From assembly GCA_947446975.1 (NCBI GenBank), contig CANFHM010000002.1, positions 1 through 64,000 on the forward strand: DNA of 64,000 nucleotides, written 5' to 3'. Below are positions 1 to 8,272 of the stretch, one piece after another (position 1 is the first letter of the stretch; the number at the start of each line of letters is the position of its first letter). Position numbers and translations under genes: made by a program. Under the pieces are notes generated by a model that saw only the letters and a list, made by a program, of their open reading frames with translations, was not told the origin of the DNA and did not search any database. The DNA is from Microthrixaceae bacterium (GTDB taxonomy: Bacteria > Actinomycetota > Acidimicrobiia > Acidimicrobiales > Acidimicrobilacustridaceae).

Positions 1-255
1 CAGCTGGCGCATGCCCTCGCCCGGCGGGCCAGTTCGATCACCGAACCGGTGGACGGCCTCTTCATCGAATCGCAGTGCTACCGCTGGCGTTCGCTCTACG
101 AGTACGCGATCTCGGCGTTCTACGCCGGGGATCTCGGTGGTGGCGCCCGTGCGTGTCATCGACTCTTGTACGAGGATCTACTTCCGGTGATCGAGCGACA
201 GGCAATCGTTGATGCGTTGGCGTTCTACCCCGAGGATGCGTTCACCTACGCCTGA
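1..255 (+). CDS. C-terminal fragment, possible TPR-type glycosyltransferase
   Basis: The frame is open from base 1, so this is the 3' end of a gene that begins outside the window; the GTG at 49 used by the ORF track is internal. The 84 visible residues include LFIESQCYRWRSLYEYAI and a helical pair ending in LLYEDLLPVIERQAIVDAL. This resembles the C-terminal TPR-like tail of some actinobacterial family 2 glycosyltransferases, where a WR..YE..I motif precedes a small helix repeat. No catalytic part is visible, so the family call is tentative. The end overlaps the convergent membrane-protein gene by ten bases. Confidence 0.5.
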   Translation, partial: QLAHALARRASSITEPVDGLFIESQCYRWRSLYEYAISAFYAGDLGGGARACHRLLYEDLLPVIERQAIVDALAFYPEDAFTYA

Positions 256-716
256 TCGAGCGCTGCAGGAGGCGGAGGGAAGCGGCGCAATCTCCTGGCG
301 CGCACCGTGCTGCCGATGAACCAGCCGAGCATGCTGAGGAAGACCACGAATCCGGCGATGCTGCCCACAGTCGAGATTCCGGCCAGTGCGATGATGGAGA
401 ACAACTCGAGGGGAGCGCTGAAGGGGCCGCCCTCCGTCGGAGGTCGAAGAGTGACGAGCCACACGATCAGCCAGAGCAGTTCAGCAAGCACCATCGTCGC
501 TGCGGCCCCCGCGGCGAGACCCCAGCCCCAGGTCATGTCGCGGCCCCTCCAGCCTCCGGTCGCTCCGGCCGCGCTGAACAGCACCCCGACGATGGGGACG
601 AAGATCAGCGCCTCCAGTCCGTCATTGATGGTGATCGATGAGAGATAGAGGTAGGTCAGCAGGCCGGCCACGAGCGTGAGCGCCCCGCCCCACGCAATGC
701 CCCGCCGCAGATCCAT
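246..716 (-). CDS. Small four-helix membrane protein, unknown function
   Basis: The reading frame encodes four hydrophobic segments (roughly WGGALTLVAGLLTYLYLS, ALIFVPIVGVLFSAAG, AAATMVLAELLWLIVWLV, IAGFVVFLSMLGWFIGS) and a basic, proline-rich tail (RARRLRRFPPPP). I do not recognise a family. The ORF track starts it at 860, but the first residues of that ORF are Arg/Pro-rich and look like shadow translation. I prefer ATG 716 (MDLRRGIAWGG), just before the first helix; GTG 728 or 731 are alternatives. The basic tail suggests a cytoplasmic C-terminus. Confidence 0.6.
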   Translation of the reverse strand: MDLRRGIAWGGALTLVAGLLTYLYLSSITINDGLEALIFVPIVGVLFSAAGATGGWRGRDMTWGWGLAAGAAATMVLAELLWLIVWLVTLRPPTEGGPFSAPLELFSIIALAGISTVGSIAGFVVFLSMLGWFIGSTVRARRLRRFPPPPAALDQA

Positions 717-814
717 GCCGTAGTCCACCACAGATGCTCGAGCTCGGCCACGGGTCCCGATCGGCGATCGTGGCAGCGGCGGTGCCCTGTGAGCTGGTCG
801 TGTAGACACGCGAG

Positions 815-1840
815 ATGACCCATGAGCCCGAACTGCTCGACCCCGTCGATCTGTGCACACCGGGTGGCGCGCGCCTCGCTCCCGCTGCTCGTGGTTGGTC
901 GCGCCGTCCGCTGCACCGGGCCAACCTCGATGGTGCCGAGCTGGGTCGCAACAAGCGCTGGGACTACTGGGCGGTGCTCGGCGGCGATGTCGTCGTGTCC
1001 TGCGTCTACTCCGATATCGATGTCATCGGACTGGCTGATGTGTGGTGGGCAGATCTGCGCACCGGTCGCAGCGGTGGCACCGGGATCATCACCGAACCCG
1101 GTGTGATGCGTCTGCCCCAGATCTGCGGCACCGCGGATCTCCATGTCGACCGGGATGGTCTTCGTCTGGAGATCGACGCCGACGCAGCCGAGGGGACGCT
1201 GATCCGTGCATGGTGGACCGAACCGGATGGTCGTTCCGCCAGTCTCGATCTCACCGTCTCACGGCCGTCGGGGATGGAGTCGATCAACGTCGTCATCCCC
1301 TGGAGCCACGACACCTTCAACTTCACCTCGAAACAGCAGGCGCTCCTTGCCACCGGCCTCCTAGTGGTGGGCGAGGAGCGCTTCGCCATCGGCACCGACA
1401 CCGACGCCTGGGGTGTGCTCGATGTCGGTCGGGGTCGCTGGCCGTCATCGATCATCTGGAACTGGGGTGGGGGAGCAGGTCGGGCCGGTGACACGGTCGT
1501 GGGTCTGCAGTTCGGCGCGCGATGGACCGAGGGCACCGGGTTCACCGAGAACGGGTTCCTGCTCGATGGCATCGCCACCAAGATCGGGCGGGAGCTCGAA
1601 TGGACCTACGACTGGGACGACCCGATGGCGCCCTGGCGCATCGTCGACCCCGGGGGCCAACTGTCGGTGCTGCTCACGCCCCGCTTCGACAAGTACACCA
1701 ACACCGGTGACAGCACGCTTGGCAGCGAGGTGCATCAGGTGTTCGGAACCTACGAGGGCTTCGTGGTCGACGATGACGGACGCCGCGTCGAGTTCATCGG
1801 GCTGCAGGGGTTCGCCGAGGAGGCCCGGCAGAACTGGTGA
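815..1840 (+). CDS. DUF2804 family protein
   Basis: This is 341 residues of beta-rich, Trp-rich sequence typical of DUF2804: KRWDYWAVLGGD near residue 47, DVWWADL, ESINVVIPWS, then WNWGGG and LTPRFDKYT toward the C-terminus. Family members are soluble proteins of unknown role, and the conserved tryptophans suggest binding of a lipid or sugar. The start has no Shine-Dalgarno; TAGACA lies six bases upstream, an imperfect leaderless promoter that lacks the last T. The gene is convergent with the BVMO gene, with nine bases between the stops. Confidence 0.85.
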   Translation: MTHEPELLDPVDLCTPGGARLAPAARGWSRRPLHRANLDGAELGRNKRWDYWAVLGGDVVVSCVYSDIDVIGLADVWWADLRTGRSGGTGIITEPGVMRLPQICGTADLHVDRDGLRLEIDADAAEGTLIRAWWTEPDGRSASLDLTVSRPSGMESINVVIPWSHDTFNFTSKQQALLATGLLVVGEERFAIGTDTDAWGVLDVGRGRWPSSIIWNWGGGAGRAGDTVVGLQFGARWTEGTGFTENGFLLDGIATKIGRELEWTYDWDDPMAPWRIVDPGGQLSVLLTPRFDKYTNTGDSTLGSEVHQVFGTYEGFVVDDDGRRVEFIGLQGFAEEARQNW

Positions 1841-1849
1841 ACCGGGGGG

Positions 1850-3730
1850 TCAGTCGAAGACGATGGCCTCGGGATCGGGATAGGAGGTCATGCGGTAGTA
1901 GTCGCACGTCTCCCACGGGGCGTTCACCTGCATGCGCCCGCGTTCGTTGACGTAGTAGTTCTTCCGCTTCGAGGTCTCCTCGGTGACCATGATGATCTGC
2001 TGGGACTCCTCGACGAGACGGCGGTTGTACTCCTCGAACGCCTCCCGGGTGACCTCGACAGTGCGATGCCCGTTCTCGATCACCTGCGTGAGGCAACGGG
2101 CCACGAAGCCTGCCCACATCTGGTACCAGGCCGGCAGGGCCACACCGCCCGAGACCGGCTGGGAGTTCGGTCCGTAGAGGATGAACAGATTCGGGAAGTC
2201 CGGGACCATCATGCCCACGTAGGCCATGGGGGTCTCCTCCTTCCAACGATCGTGGAGATTGGCGGCGCCCCGACCGAAGTACTCGGCGGGCCACAGGTAC
2301 TTCACGATGTCGAAACCGGTGGCCGAGATCACCACGTCGAGTTCGTGATGCGCACCATCGGCGGTCTCGATGCCGGACTCGGTGAAACGCACGATGTCTT
2401 CGGTGACGAGCTCGACGTCGTCGCGGGTGAGCGCCCGGTACCAGCCGTTGTCGACGATCGGTCGGCGCACCATCGGCGCATGGTCCGGCATGAGACGGTC
2501 GATGAGGTCCTGTCGACCGCCGGTCTCGGTGCGGATGTACTCGGTGAGGAAGGCCCGGACGTTCTCGCTGGTCTGGGTGATGCGTCCACCGGTGGCCTCG
2601 AACTCCGGATCGCGGATGAGGAAGTCGCGGTGGAAGTTGAACAGATGCATGATCGAGGTGATCCGGCACCAGTTCCAGTAGCCGGGCATGGAATCGATCA
2701 ACCAGCGCGTCTCGGGTTCGACATGGGTGCCGTACTTGTCTCGCGGACTGATCCATTGCGGTGTGCGCACGAACACATCGGTGTGGCCGGCCATCTCGGC
2801 CACGCGGGCGAGCAGCTGCACGCCGGTGGAGCCGTTGCCGATCACTGCGACCCGCTTGCCGGTGAGATCGAGATCGGCCGGCCACCGTGTGGGATGCACG
2901 ACGGTGCCCCCGAACGCCTCGATACCGGGGAAGTCCGGCTGCTTCGGATTGGCGAACAGGCCGGCGGCGCTCACGATCGCGTTGACCGATCGGGACGTGG
3001 TGGAACCATCGGCGAGCCGGAACGTGACGTTCCACAGCTGGGTGTCGTCGTCGAAGCGGGCCTCGACGAGATCGTGCTCGAAGCGCACATGGGGCATGAC
3101 CCCGAACTTCTCGGCGATATGGCGCAGGTACCCCTTCACCTCGGGGCCCCTGGCGAAGTACTCGGTCCACTTGTAGTTCTTCTCGAAGCTGAACTCGTAG
3201 GACGCGCTCAGGGTGTCGACGCGGATGTCGGGGTACGTGTGGATGCTCCAGGTGCCGCCGAGCTCGGAACGACGCTCGAACACCGTGTAGTCGATGCCCA
3301 GCTGCTCGAGCTGCACCGCGGTGGCCACACCGTTGAAGCCACCACCGATGATCGCCACATGGAACCCATCGGTTTCGGACGGCGTGCCGGAGGGCCAGTC
3401 GGCGAAGAACGGGAACTCGTCGAACGAGAGCACCTGATTGCGCAGCTCGAAATCACCTTCTGGGGTCGGGACCCCGAGCACCATCTCGAGCAGCGAGTGG
3501 AGCTCCTCATCGGACGGGGTGCGCAGGCTCCAGCTCCCGAGTTCGGTGCTGAGCAGCTCGACGCAGCGATCGATGAGACGGGCGCGCCGTTCCGGTTCGA
3601 GGGAGGCCACCGGACCGAGGCGGCCGATCTCGGCATCGCCACTGGCCTGGAAGATCGCGATGCGCAGTGCGGCGAGATCCGCGTACTCGACGGCTCGGCG
3701 GATGGATTCGATGGAGGGGGACTCAGTCAT
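1850..3730 (-). CDS. Baeyer-Villiger monooxygenase, 4-hydroxyacetophenone monooxygenase-like
   Basis: This is a 626-residue flavoprotein. A helical N-terminal extension of about 125 residues is followed by the FAD Rossmann motif GGGFNG (about 129-134), ERRSELGGTWSIHTYP, the BVMO fingerprint FGGTVVHPTRWP (273-284, matching FxGxxxHxxxWP) and the NADPH motif VIGNGSTG (297-304). The long N-terminal extension is characteristic of HAPMO-type enzymes, which insert oxygen next to a ketone to give an ester. The exact substrate cannot be read from the sequence. The gene shares a 4-base ATGA overlap with the upstream tetR gene, so the two are probably co-translated and the regulator likely controls it. 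Confidence 0.93.
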   Translation of the reverse strand: MTESPSIESIRRAVEYADLAALRIAIFQASGDAEIGRLGPVASLEPERRARLIDRCVELLSTELGSWSLRTPSDEELHSLLEMVLGVPTPEGDFELRNQVLSFDEFPFFADWPSGTPSETDGFHVAIIGGGFNGVATAVQLEQLGIDYTVFERRSELGGTWSIHTYPDIRVDTLSASYEFSFEKNYKWTEYFARGPEVKGYLRHIAEKFGVMPHVRFEHDLVEARFDDDTQLWNVTFRLADGSTTSRSVNAIVSAAGLFANPKQPDFPGIEAFGGTVVHPTRWPADLDLTGKRVAVIGNGSTGVQLLARVAEMAGHTDVFVRTPQWISPRDKYGTHVEPETRWLIDSMPGYWNWCRITSIMHLFNFHRDFLIRDPEFEATGGRITQTSENVRAFLTEYIRTETGGRQDLIDRLMPDHAPMVRRPIVDNGWYRALTRDDVELVTEDIVRFTESGIETADGAHHELDVVISATGFDIVKYLWPAEYFGRGAANLHDRWKEETPMAYVGMMVPDFPNLFILYGPNSQPVSGGVALPAWYQMWAGFVARCLTQVIENGHRTVEVTREAFEEYNRRLVEESQQIIMVTEETSKRKNYYVNERGRMQVNAPWETCDYYRMTSYPDPEAIVFD

Positions 3731-4368
3731 CGGTGCTCCCTGCTGTGGGTCCTCTGCGCCGGGCGGGTAGGTGCCGGCGGTCCTGCGAGTTCGGAGAGGT
3801 GCGCGGTGACGATCGCACGGATGCGCCTCGGGGGGAGCGCCTCCGGATCGTGGAGGGTGTGCAGCGAGAGCCCGTCGATGAGGGCATGGAGACGGGACGC
3901 CTCGAAGTCATGGTCGCGATCGGGATGGACGAGCCCGGTCGTGGTCCACGCGTTCATCGCGAGTGAGCACGAGTTGCGGACCGCCTCATCGAGGGATGCG
4001 GCCACCGAGCTCGCGTCGGCGTTTGATCGACGCTCGATGGTGAGCAGTGTCCAGACCTCGCTCTCCCGGCGCCGTTGGGGGCTGTCGGGGATGGCCACCA
4101 TCACTGCTTCGACCGCGGTGTCGATCCTGCCGTCGAAGATGTCGAGAGCGCCGAGCCGGCCCTCGGCATTCGTGACCACCTGATCGACGGCGGCCTGGAG
4201 CAGGCCGAGCCGATCGGGGAAGTAGTGCTCCATCGTGCTCTTCGGGATGTTCGCCTCGGCGGCGACGTTGCGGATCGTGATGGCAGCGGTTCCATCCCGA
4301 TCGACGATGCGCCAGAGGGCGTCGAGAAGCAGCCGCCTGCGTTCGTCATGATCCACGATCTTCGGCAA
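3727..4368 (-). CDS. TetR/AcrR family transcriptional regulator
   Basis: This 213-residue protein has an N-terminal helix-turn-helix (AAITIRNVAAEANIPKSTMEHYFPDRLGLL) and a C-terminal ligand domain of TetR type. The start is TTG at 4368, preceded by a strong GGGGGGAA ribosome-binding site five bases away. The promoter element TAAGTT lies at 4424-4429 on the minus strand, and GCGATCGC/CGATCGATCG palindromes between 4393 and 4417 could be its operator. It is translationally coupled to the BVMO gene, so it most likely senses a ketone or ester intermediate; that is inference from position. Confidence 0.9.
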   Translation of the reverse strand: MPKIVDHDERRRLLLDALWRIVDRDGTAAITIRNVAAEANIPKSTMEHYFPDRLGLLQAAVDQVVTNAEGRLGALDIFDGRIDTAVEAVMVAIPDSPQRRRESEVWTLLTIERRSNADASSVAASLDEAVRNSCSLAMNAWTTTGLVHPDRDHDFEASRLHALIDGLSLHTLHDPEALPPRRIRAIVTAHLSELAGPPAPTRPAQRTHSREHR

Positions 4369-4392
4369 GATTCCCCCCGGAACTGCGACGGT

Positions 4393-4459
4393 CTGCGATC
4401 GCGAGTCGATCGATCGGAATCACAACTTACAGGCGCCCACGGGCGCTCAGGGCTATCGT
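4393..4459. promoter_or_regulatory. Divergent promoter region with candidate TetR operator
   Basis: In the space between the tetR gene (minus) and the SnoaL gene (plus), TAAGTT (4424-4429, minus strand) and TATCGT (4454-4459, plus strand) fit the actinobacterial TANNNT -10 pattern. Palindromic GATCGC/CGATCG tracts at 4393-4417 lie downstream of the tetR -10, where an autorepressor would act. Confidence 0.45.
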
Positions 4460-4542
4460 CGTCGCAGGTCGGGGGACGACAGCCGCAGCCGGCGTCGATC
4501 GATGGCCGTCACCACCACATCGGGCATACGCGAGGGGCGTCC

Positions 4543-5463
4543 ATGACCACATTTCCGAGGGAAGAGATCGAAGCGGCGTTCGCCGAGTTCCGCCGCCGTG
4601 GCGTCGAGCGCCACGACTGGGCCGGCTGGGCCGACATGTTCACCGAGGATGCGCTCTATGAGGAGCACAACCTCGGGGTGTTCCGCGGTCGTGAGGCGAT
4701 CAAGTCCTGGATCGTGGAGTGCATGGCTGACTATCCGACGATGACGCTGTGGATCGAGTGGTACGCGATCGAGGGCAATCGGGTGAGCTTCTACATCTGG
4801 AACAACCTGCCCGATCCCACCGGCACCGGCAGGCGCTTCGGGTTCCCGAACACGACCTTCCTCGAATACGCCGGCGATGGTCTGTTCAGCTTCGAGGGGG
4901 ATTACTACAACCCTGCCGACGCCGGTCGGGTGTTCATGGAATGGATCGCCGCCGGCGGCAACCGCACCACACCGCAGGACCGATCCCTCCAGGGGATCGA
5001 CGGCTGGTCGCCCGCGGTTCCCACCGAGGTGTTCCCGCGGCAAGAGATCGAGCGGGAGTTCGAGATCTATCGGCAGCGCGGGGTCACCGCCGTGGCCACC
5101 GGCGACTGGAACCAGTGGGCCGACCAGTTCACCGAGGACGCCGAGTACCGCGAGCATCACTACGGCTACTTCCGGGGACAGCAGGAGATCCGCGACTGGA
5201 TCAACGGCGTCATGCAGCCGTTCCCGACGATGGAGTTCCCCGTGTCCTACAAGGTCATCGACGGCAATCGGGTGAGCGCGCTCATCCCGAACATCCTGCC
5301 GGCCCCCGAGGGCGACGACGGCTACTACGGCTTCGACGTCAACACGATCCTCCACTACGCCGGCGACGGAAAGTGGAGCTATGAGGAGGACGTCTACTCC
5401 CCGGCGGAGGCCGGTGCGGTCGTGAAGCGCTGGCTCGCTGCCGGGGGAGTCATCCCCGGCTGA
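4543..5463 (+). CDS. Tandem double SnoaL-like (NTF2 fold) protein
   Basis: This 306-residue protein is an internal duplication of one SnoaL-like domain. Half 1 carries REEIEAAFAEFRRRG, FTEDALYEEH, VFRGREAIKSW, GNRVSFYIWN and EWIAAGG. Half 2 repeats the pattern with RQEIEREFEIYRQRG, FTEDAEYREH, YFRGQQEIRDW, GNRVSALIPN and RWLAAGG. SnoaL-like folds act as small isomerases, cyclases or hydratases in steroid and polyketide chemistry. The ORF track starts far upstream; ATG 4543 follows a GAGGGG ribosome site and begins at the conserved FPREE. A single-domain relative lies at 27429-27893. The gene is divergent from tetR and possibly under the same control. Confidence 0.88.
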   Translation: MTTFPREEIEAAFAEFRRRGVERHDWAGWADMFTEDALYEEHNLGVFRGREAIKSWIVECMADYPTMTLWIEWYAIEGNRVSFYIWNNLPDPTGTGRRFGFPNTTFLEYAGDGLFSFEGDYYNPADAGRVFMEWIAAGGNRTTPQDRSLQGIDGWSPAVPTEVFPRQEIEREFEIYRQRGVTAVATGDWNQWADQFTEDAEYREHHYGYFRGQQEIRDWINGVMQPFPTMEFPVSYKVIDGNRVSALIPNILPAPEGDDGYYGFDVNTILHYAGDGKWSYEEDVYSPAEAGAVVKRWLAAGGVIPG

Positions 5464-5482
5464 GCGGGTGGTGGCTCAGCCG
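5457..5482. terminator. Bidirectional hairpin containing both stop codons
   Basis: CGGCTGAGC and GCTCAGCCG form a perfect 9-bp stem with an 8-base loop between two convergent genes. The TGA of the SnoaL gene lies in the left arm and the TGA of the SDR gene (TCA on this strand) in the right arm. There is no T-tract, as is usual for high-GC actinobacteria. Confidence 0.65.
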
Positions 5483-6342
5483 TACAGCGGATGGGCGCGA
5501 TCGAGGATGATCTGCGTGCGGGCCTTCACGGTGTCCTCGAAGCGGCCCTCCTCGACCATCCAGAAGCGATCCGCGTAGAGGCCCTCGACCACGGTGTCGG
5601 CCACCTCCGACAGCGGGGTGAACTCGACCGGTGTGCCGGCGTCCTCCATCGCCTTCATCCAGCCGGCCATCGCCGACGTGGTGTCGATCTCATGATCGGC
5701 GGGGAACTCCGGCGGACGTTCCGACGCCGCCCAGATCCCGGTGTTGAGGATCCCCTTCGTCCTGCCCGTGGGGAACAGCACCGAGACGCCGATCTTCGCA
5801 TCGATCGCATGGAGCTGGCCCCAGAGGCATTCGGAGATGGTGACGCACGCCGCCTTGCAGGTGGCATAGGTGGCCGAGGATGCGATGGGAGCGAACCCAC
5901 CGTTGCTCGAGGTGGTGTTGACGATATGACATTCGTCGCCCTGGGCGAGCATGGTCGGGACGAAGGCGTTGATCCCGTTGATCACGCCGTAGACGTGCAC
6001 GCTGAACGCGAACCCCCAGTCGTTGGTCTCATGCTCCCAGATCCTCCCCTTGGCACCTGACGCCACCCCGGCGTTGTTGCACAGCACATGCACGGCGCCG
6101 AACTCGGCGAGCGTGGCATCGCGCAGCGCCTCGACCGATTCGAGCTTCGAGACATCGGTGCGAACCCCGATGGCCTCGTACCCGAGTGCTCGCAGCTCGG
6201 CGACGGCCTCGTCGAGCGCCTCCTGTTTGAGATCGGCGATGACGAGCTTCATGCCCTCCTGGCCGAAACGCTCGGCCATGGCCCGACCGATGCCACCGGC
6301 GCCGCCGGTGATGACCGCGACGCGACCCTTCAGTTCCTTCAT
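5476..6342 (-). CDS. Short-chain dehydrogenase/reductase
   Basis: This 288-residue SDR has the nucleotide motif TGGAGGIGRAMA near the N-terminus, the structural NNAG, the serine region NTTSSNGG and the catalytic YATCK. It oxidises or reduces an alcohol/ketone with NAD(P). The start is ATG 6342 (MKELKGRVAVITGG), supported by a GGGGGAG ribosome site; the 55 residues added by the ORF track are not SDR-like. A C-terminal extension of about 80 residues (FPADHEIDTTSAMAGW) is longer than in minimal SDRs. It is divergent from the glyoxalase-fold gene. Confidence 0.92.
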   Translation of the reverse strand: MKELKGRVAVITGGAGGIGRAMAERFGQEGMKLVIADLKQEALDEAVAELRALGYEAIGVRTDVSKLESVEALRDATLAEFGAVHVLCNNAGVASGAKGRIWEHETNDWGFAFSVHVYGVINGINAFVPTMLAQGDECHIVNTTSSNGGFAPIASSATYATCKAACVTISECLWGQLHAIDAKIGVSVLFPTGRTKGILNTGIWAASERPPEFPADHEIDTTSAMAGWMKAMEDAGTPVEFTPLSEVADTVVEGLYADRFWMVEEGRFEDTVKARTQIILDRAHPLYG

Positions 6343-6455
6343 GATCTCCCCCTCGTGTCGGACCCACCGACGCTGCTGTGTGCGACGACTGTACTGACTC
6401 CCCCCCCGGACGGGTGGCGACCTGCGCGATGCCGCTCCGCTACGTTGTCGGTCGT

Positions 6456-6474
6456 CGCACGATCGGTTCGTGCG
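6456..6474. promoter_or_regulatory. Hairpin/operator candidate upstream of VOC gene
   Basis: CGCACGA-TCGGT-TCGTGCG is a perfect 7-bp inverted repeat between two divergent genes. TACGTT at 6441-6446 fits a plus-strand -10. The repeat would lie in the leader of the VOC mRNA, so it could be an operator or an RNA hairpin. Confidence 0.4.
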
Positions 6475-6496
6475 CGAAGGATTCCGGGGGGAAGCA

Positions 6497-6901
6497 ATGG
6501 CAACCACAGTCGGTCAGTACTGCATCAAGGTGAGCGATCTCGAGCGCTCGGTGCACTTCTATGTCGATCTCCTCGGTCTCGAGGTGCAGGGCCGCACCGA
6601 GATCCCCAATGTGAACGAGGTGCATCTCGCCGCAGCATCGGGGGGCGGCCGCCTCCAGCTGGCCAAGTTCGCCGAGACCATGAGCCCGCAGCCCATCGAC
6701 CATGGCAACGCGCTGTGGAAGACCTACATCAACGTCGATGACTGCCGGGACACCTGGCAGCGGGTCGTCGACGCCGGGTACACCTCGGTCATGGAGCCGG
6801 AGCGCCTCGAACGCTGGCCGGTCATCGTCGCCTTCGTGTACGACCCGGACGGCTACCTCATCGAGCTGATCCAGCACGACGGTCCGCGACCCGGCGAGTG
6901 A
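6497..6901 (+). CDS. VOC/glyoxalase-fold protein
   Basis: This 134-residue single-domain vicinal-oxygen-chelate protein has two beta-alpha-beta-beta-beta modules: QYCIKVSDLERSVHFYVDLLGLEV at the start and FVYDPDGYLIELIQ at the end. The usual first metal-ligand His appears to be replaced (QYCIKV), while the final Glu of LIELIQ is present. VOC proteins include lyases, isomerases and extradiol dioxygenases, so the reaction is not predictable. The start at ATG 6497 follows GGGGGGAA. It lies 12 bases before the amidohydrolase gene and is probably its operon partner. Confidence 0.87.
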   Translation: MATTVGQYCIKVSDLERSVHFYVDLLGLEVQGRTEIPNVNEVHLAAASGGGRLQLAKFAETMSPQPIDHGNALWKTYINVDDCRDTWQRVVDAGYTSVMEPERLERWPVIVAFVYDPDGYLIELIQHDGPRPGE

Positions 6902-6913
6902 TCGGCGGTCGCC

Positions 6914-8200
6914 ATGCGCGCTGAGGATCTCATCCTGATCAGCGTCGACGACCACATCGCCGAACCACCGGACATGTTCGACGCGCATGTCCCCGCAGCC
7001 ATGCGCGAGCTGGCCCCCAGGGTCGTCACCGACGATCGTGGTGTGCAGCAGTGGTGGTACGGCTCGGTCAAGGGTCGCGACCTGGGTCTGAACGCCGTGG
7101 CCGGCAAGCCCCGCGAGATGTACAACGTCGATGCCAGCCGGTACGACGAGATGCGGCCGGGCTGCTTCGATGTGCATGCACGGGTGCGCGACATGGACGC
7201 CGGCGGGCAGCTCGCCGGGCTCAACTTCCCGAACTTCACGGGGTTCAGCGGTCAGGTGCTCAACATGGGTCCCGATGTCGCCGTCAACGAGGTGATGATC
7301 CGCGCCTACAACGACTGGCATGTCGACGAATGGTGTGGTGCGTACCCAGGTCGGTTCATCCCCTGCGGGATCCTGCCGCTGTTCGACGTCGAGAAGGCAG
7401 CCGCCGAGGTCCGTCGGCTGGCGGCGAAGGGCTGTCATGCCGTCACCTTCTCGGAGAACCCTGCGGCGCTGAACATGCCGTCGATCCACTCCGGCTACTG
7501 GGACCCCCTCTTCGCCGCATGTGTCGACTCGGCCACCGTGCTGTGCTGCCACCTCGGCTCGTCGTCGCGCTCGATGAACACCTCGATCGACGCCCCGCCC
7601 GGTGTCGCCATGTCGCTGTCATCGGCCGGCACGATCCTCACGCTGATGGACCTGCTCTGGGCCACCTTCTGGGAGCGCTTCCCCACACTGAAGTTCTCGC
7701 TCACCGAGGGTGACATCGGCTGGATCCCGTACTTCCTGTGGCGGGCCGAACATGTCAACGATCGCCACGGGGGCTGGATCGATCACGATTTCTCGAAGAC
7801 CGGTGGTCCCACCCAGATCTTCCGGGACCACATCCTGGTGTGCTTCATCAAGGAGACCATCGGGCCGGAGCTGATCGATCACTTCGAACTCGGCAATGTG
7901 TGCTGGGAATCGGATTACCCGCATTCCGATGGAACCTGGCCGAACGCCCCCGAGGAGCTGCTGCGCACGCTCGAGGGTTTCGACGACGCCGACATCGAGG
8001 CGATCTCGCATGGCAACGCCATGCGTCACTACAGCTTCGATCCCTTCGCGCATCGACCCCGCGAGACCTGCACCGTCGGTGCGCTGCGGGCCGGGGCCAC
8101 CGATGTCGATGTCGTCACGAGGGTCGGTCGCGAGGCCGGCGAGCGCGACCTGCAGGCCTGGCGCGAGATCATCGAGCGCACCGCGGCGCAGTCCCGCTGA
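6914..8200 (+). CDS. Amidohydrolase-2 family metal-dependent hydrolase
   Basis: This 428-residue TIM-barrel protein begins with SVDDHIAEPPDMFDAH, the N-terminal metal-site segment of amidohydrolase-2 proteins. It continues with CHLGSSSR and ends the barrel with WESDYPHSDGTWP, the usual site of the last metal ligand Asp. Relatives are decarboxylases or C-C/C-N hydrolases acting on aromatic or steroid intermediates. A paralogue with the same opening and closing motifs is at 54960-56174. The gene follows the VOC gene and precedes an SDR gene on the same strand, which suggests one catabolic operon. Confidence 0.9.
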   Translation: MRAEDLILISVDDHIAEPPDMFDAHVPAAMRELAPRVVTDDRGVQQWWYGSVKGRDLGLNAVAGKPREMYNVDASRYDEMRPGCFDVHARVRDMDAGGQLAGLNFPNFTGFSGQVLNMGPDVAVNEVMIRAYNDWHVDEWCGAYPGRFIPCGILPLFDVEKAAAEVRRLAAKGCHAVTFSENPAALNMPSIHSGYWDPLFAACVDSATVLCCHLGSSSRSMNTSIDAPPGVAMSLSSAGTILTLMDLLWATFWERFPTLKFSLTEGDIGWIPYFLWRAEHVNDRHGGWIDHDFSKTGGPTQIFRDHILVCFIKETIGPELIDHFELGNVCWESDYPHSDGTWPNAPEELLRTLEGFDDADIEAISHGNAMRHYSFDPFAHRPRETCTVGALRAGATDVDVVTRVGREAGERDLQAWREIIERTAAQSR

Positions 8201-8272
8201 CGCCGCCCCGACCATCCCGCAGCGACGCATCGAACCACCACGAATCTCACAGAACGAGCAGGAGTCAGCACC

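Noticed and set aside
2066-4183. 705-residue plus-strand ORF
   Set aside because: It is the antisense shadow of the BVMO and tetR genes; the composition is that of a high-GC complementary frame.
6401-6415. Run of C residues between divergent genes
   Set aside because: It is a simple homopolymer in GC-rich DNA with no symmetry or partner element.
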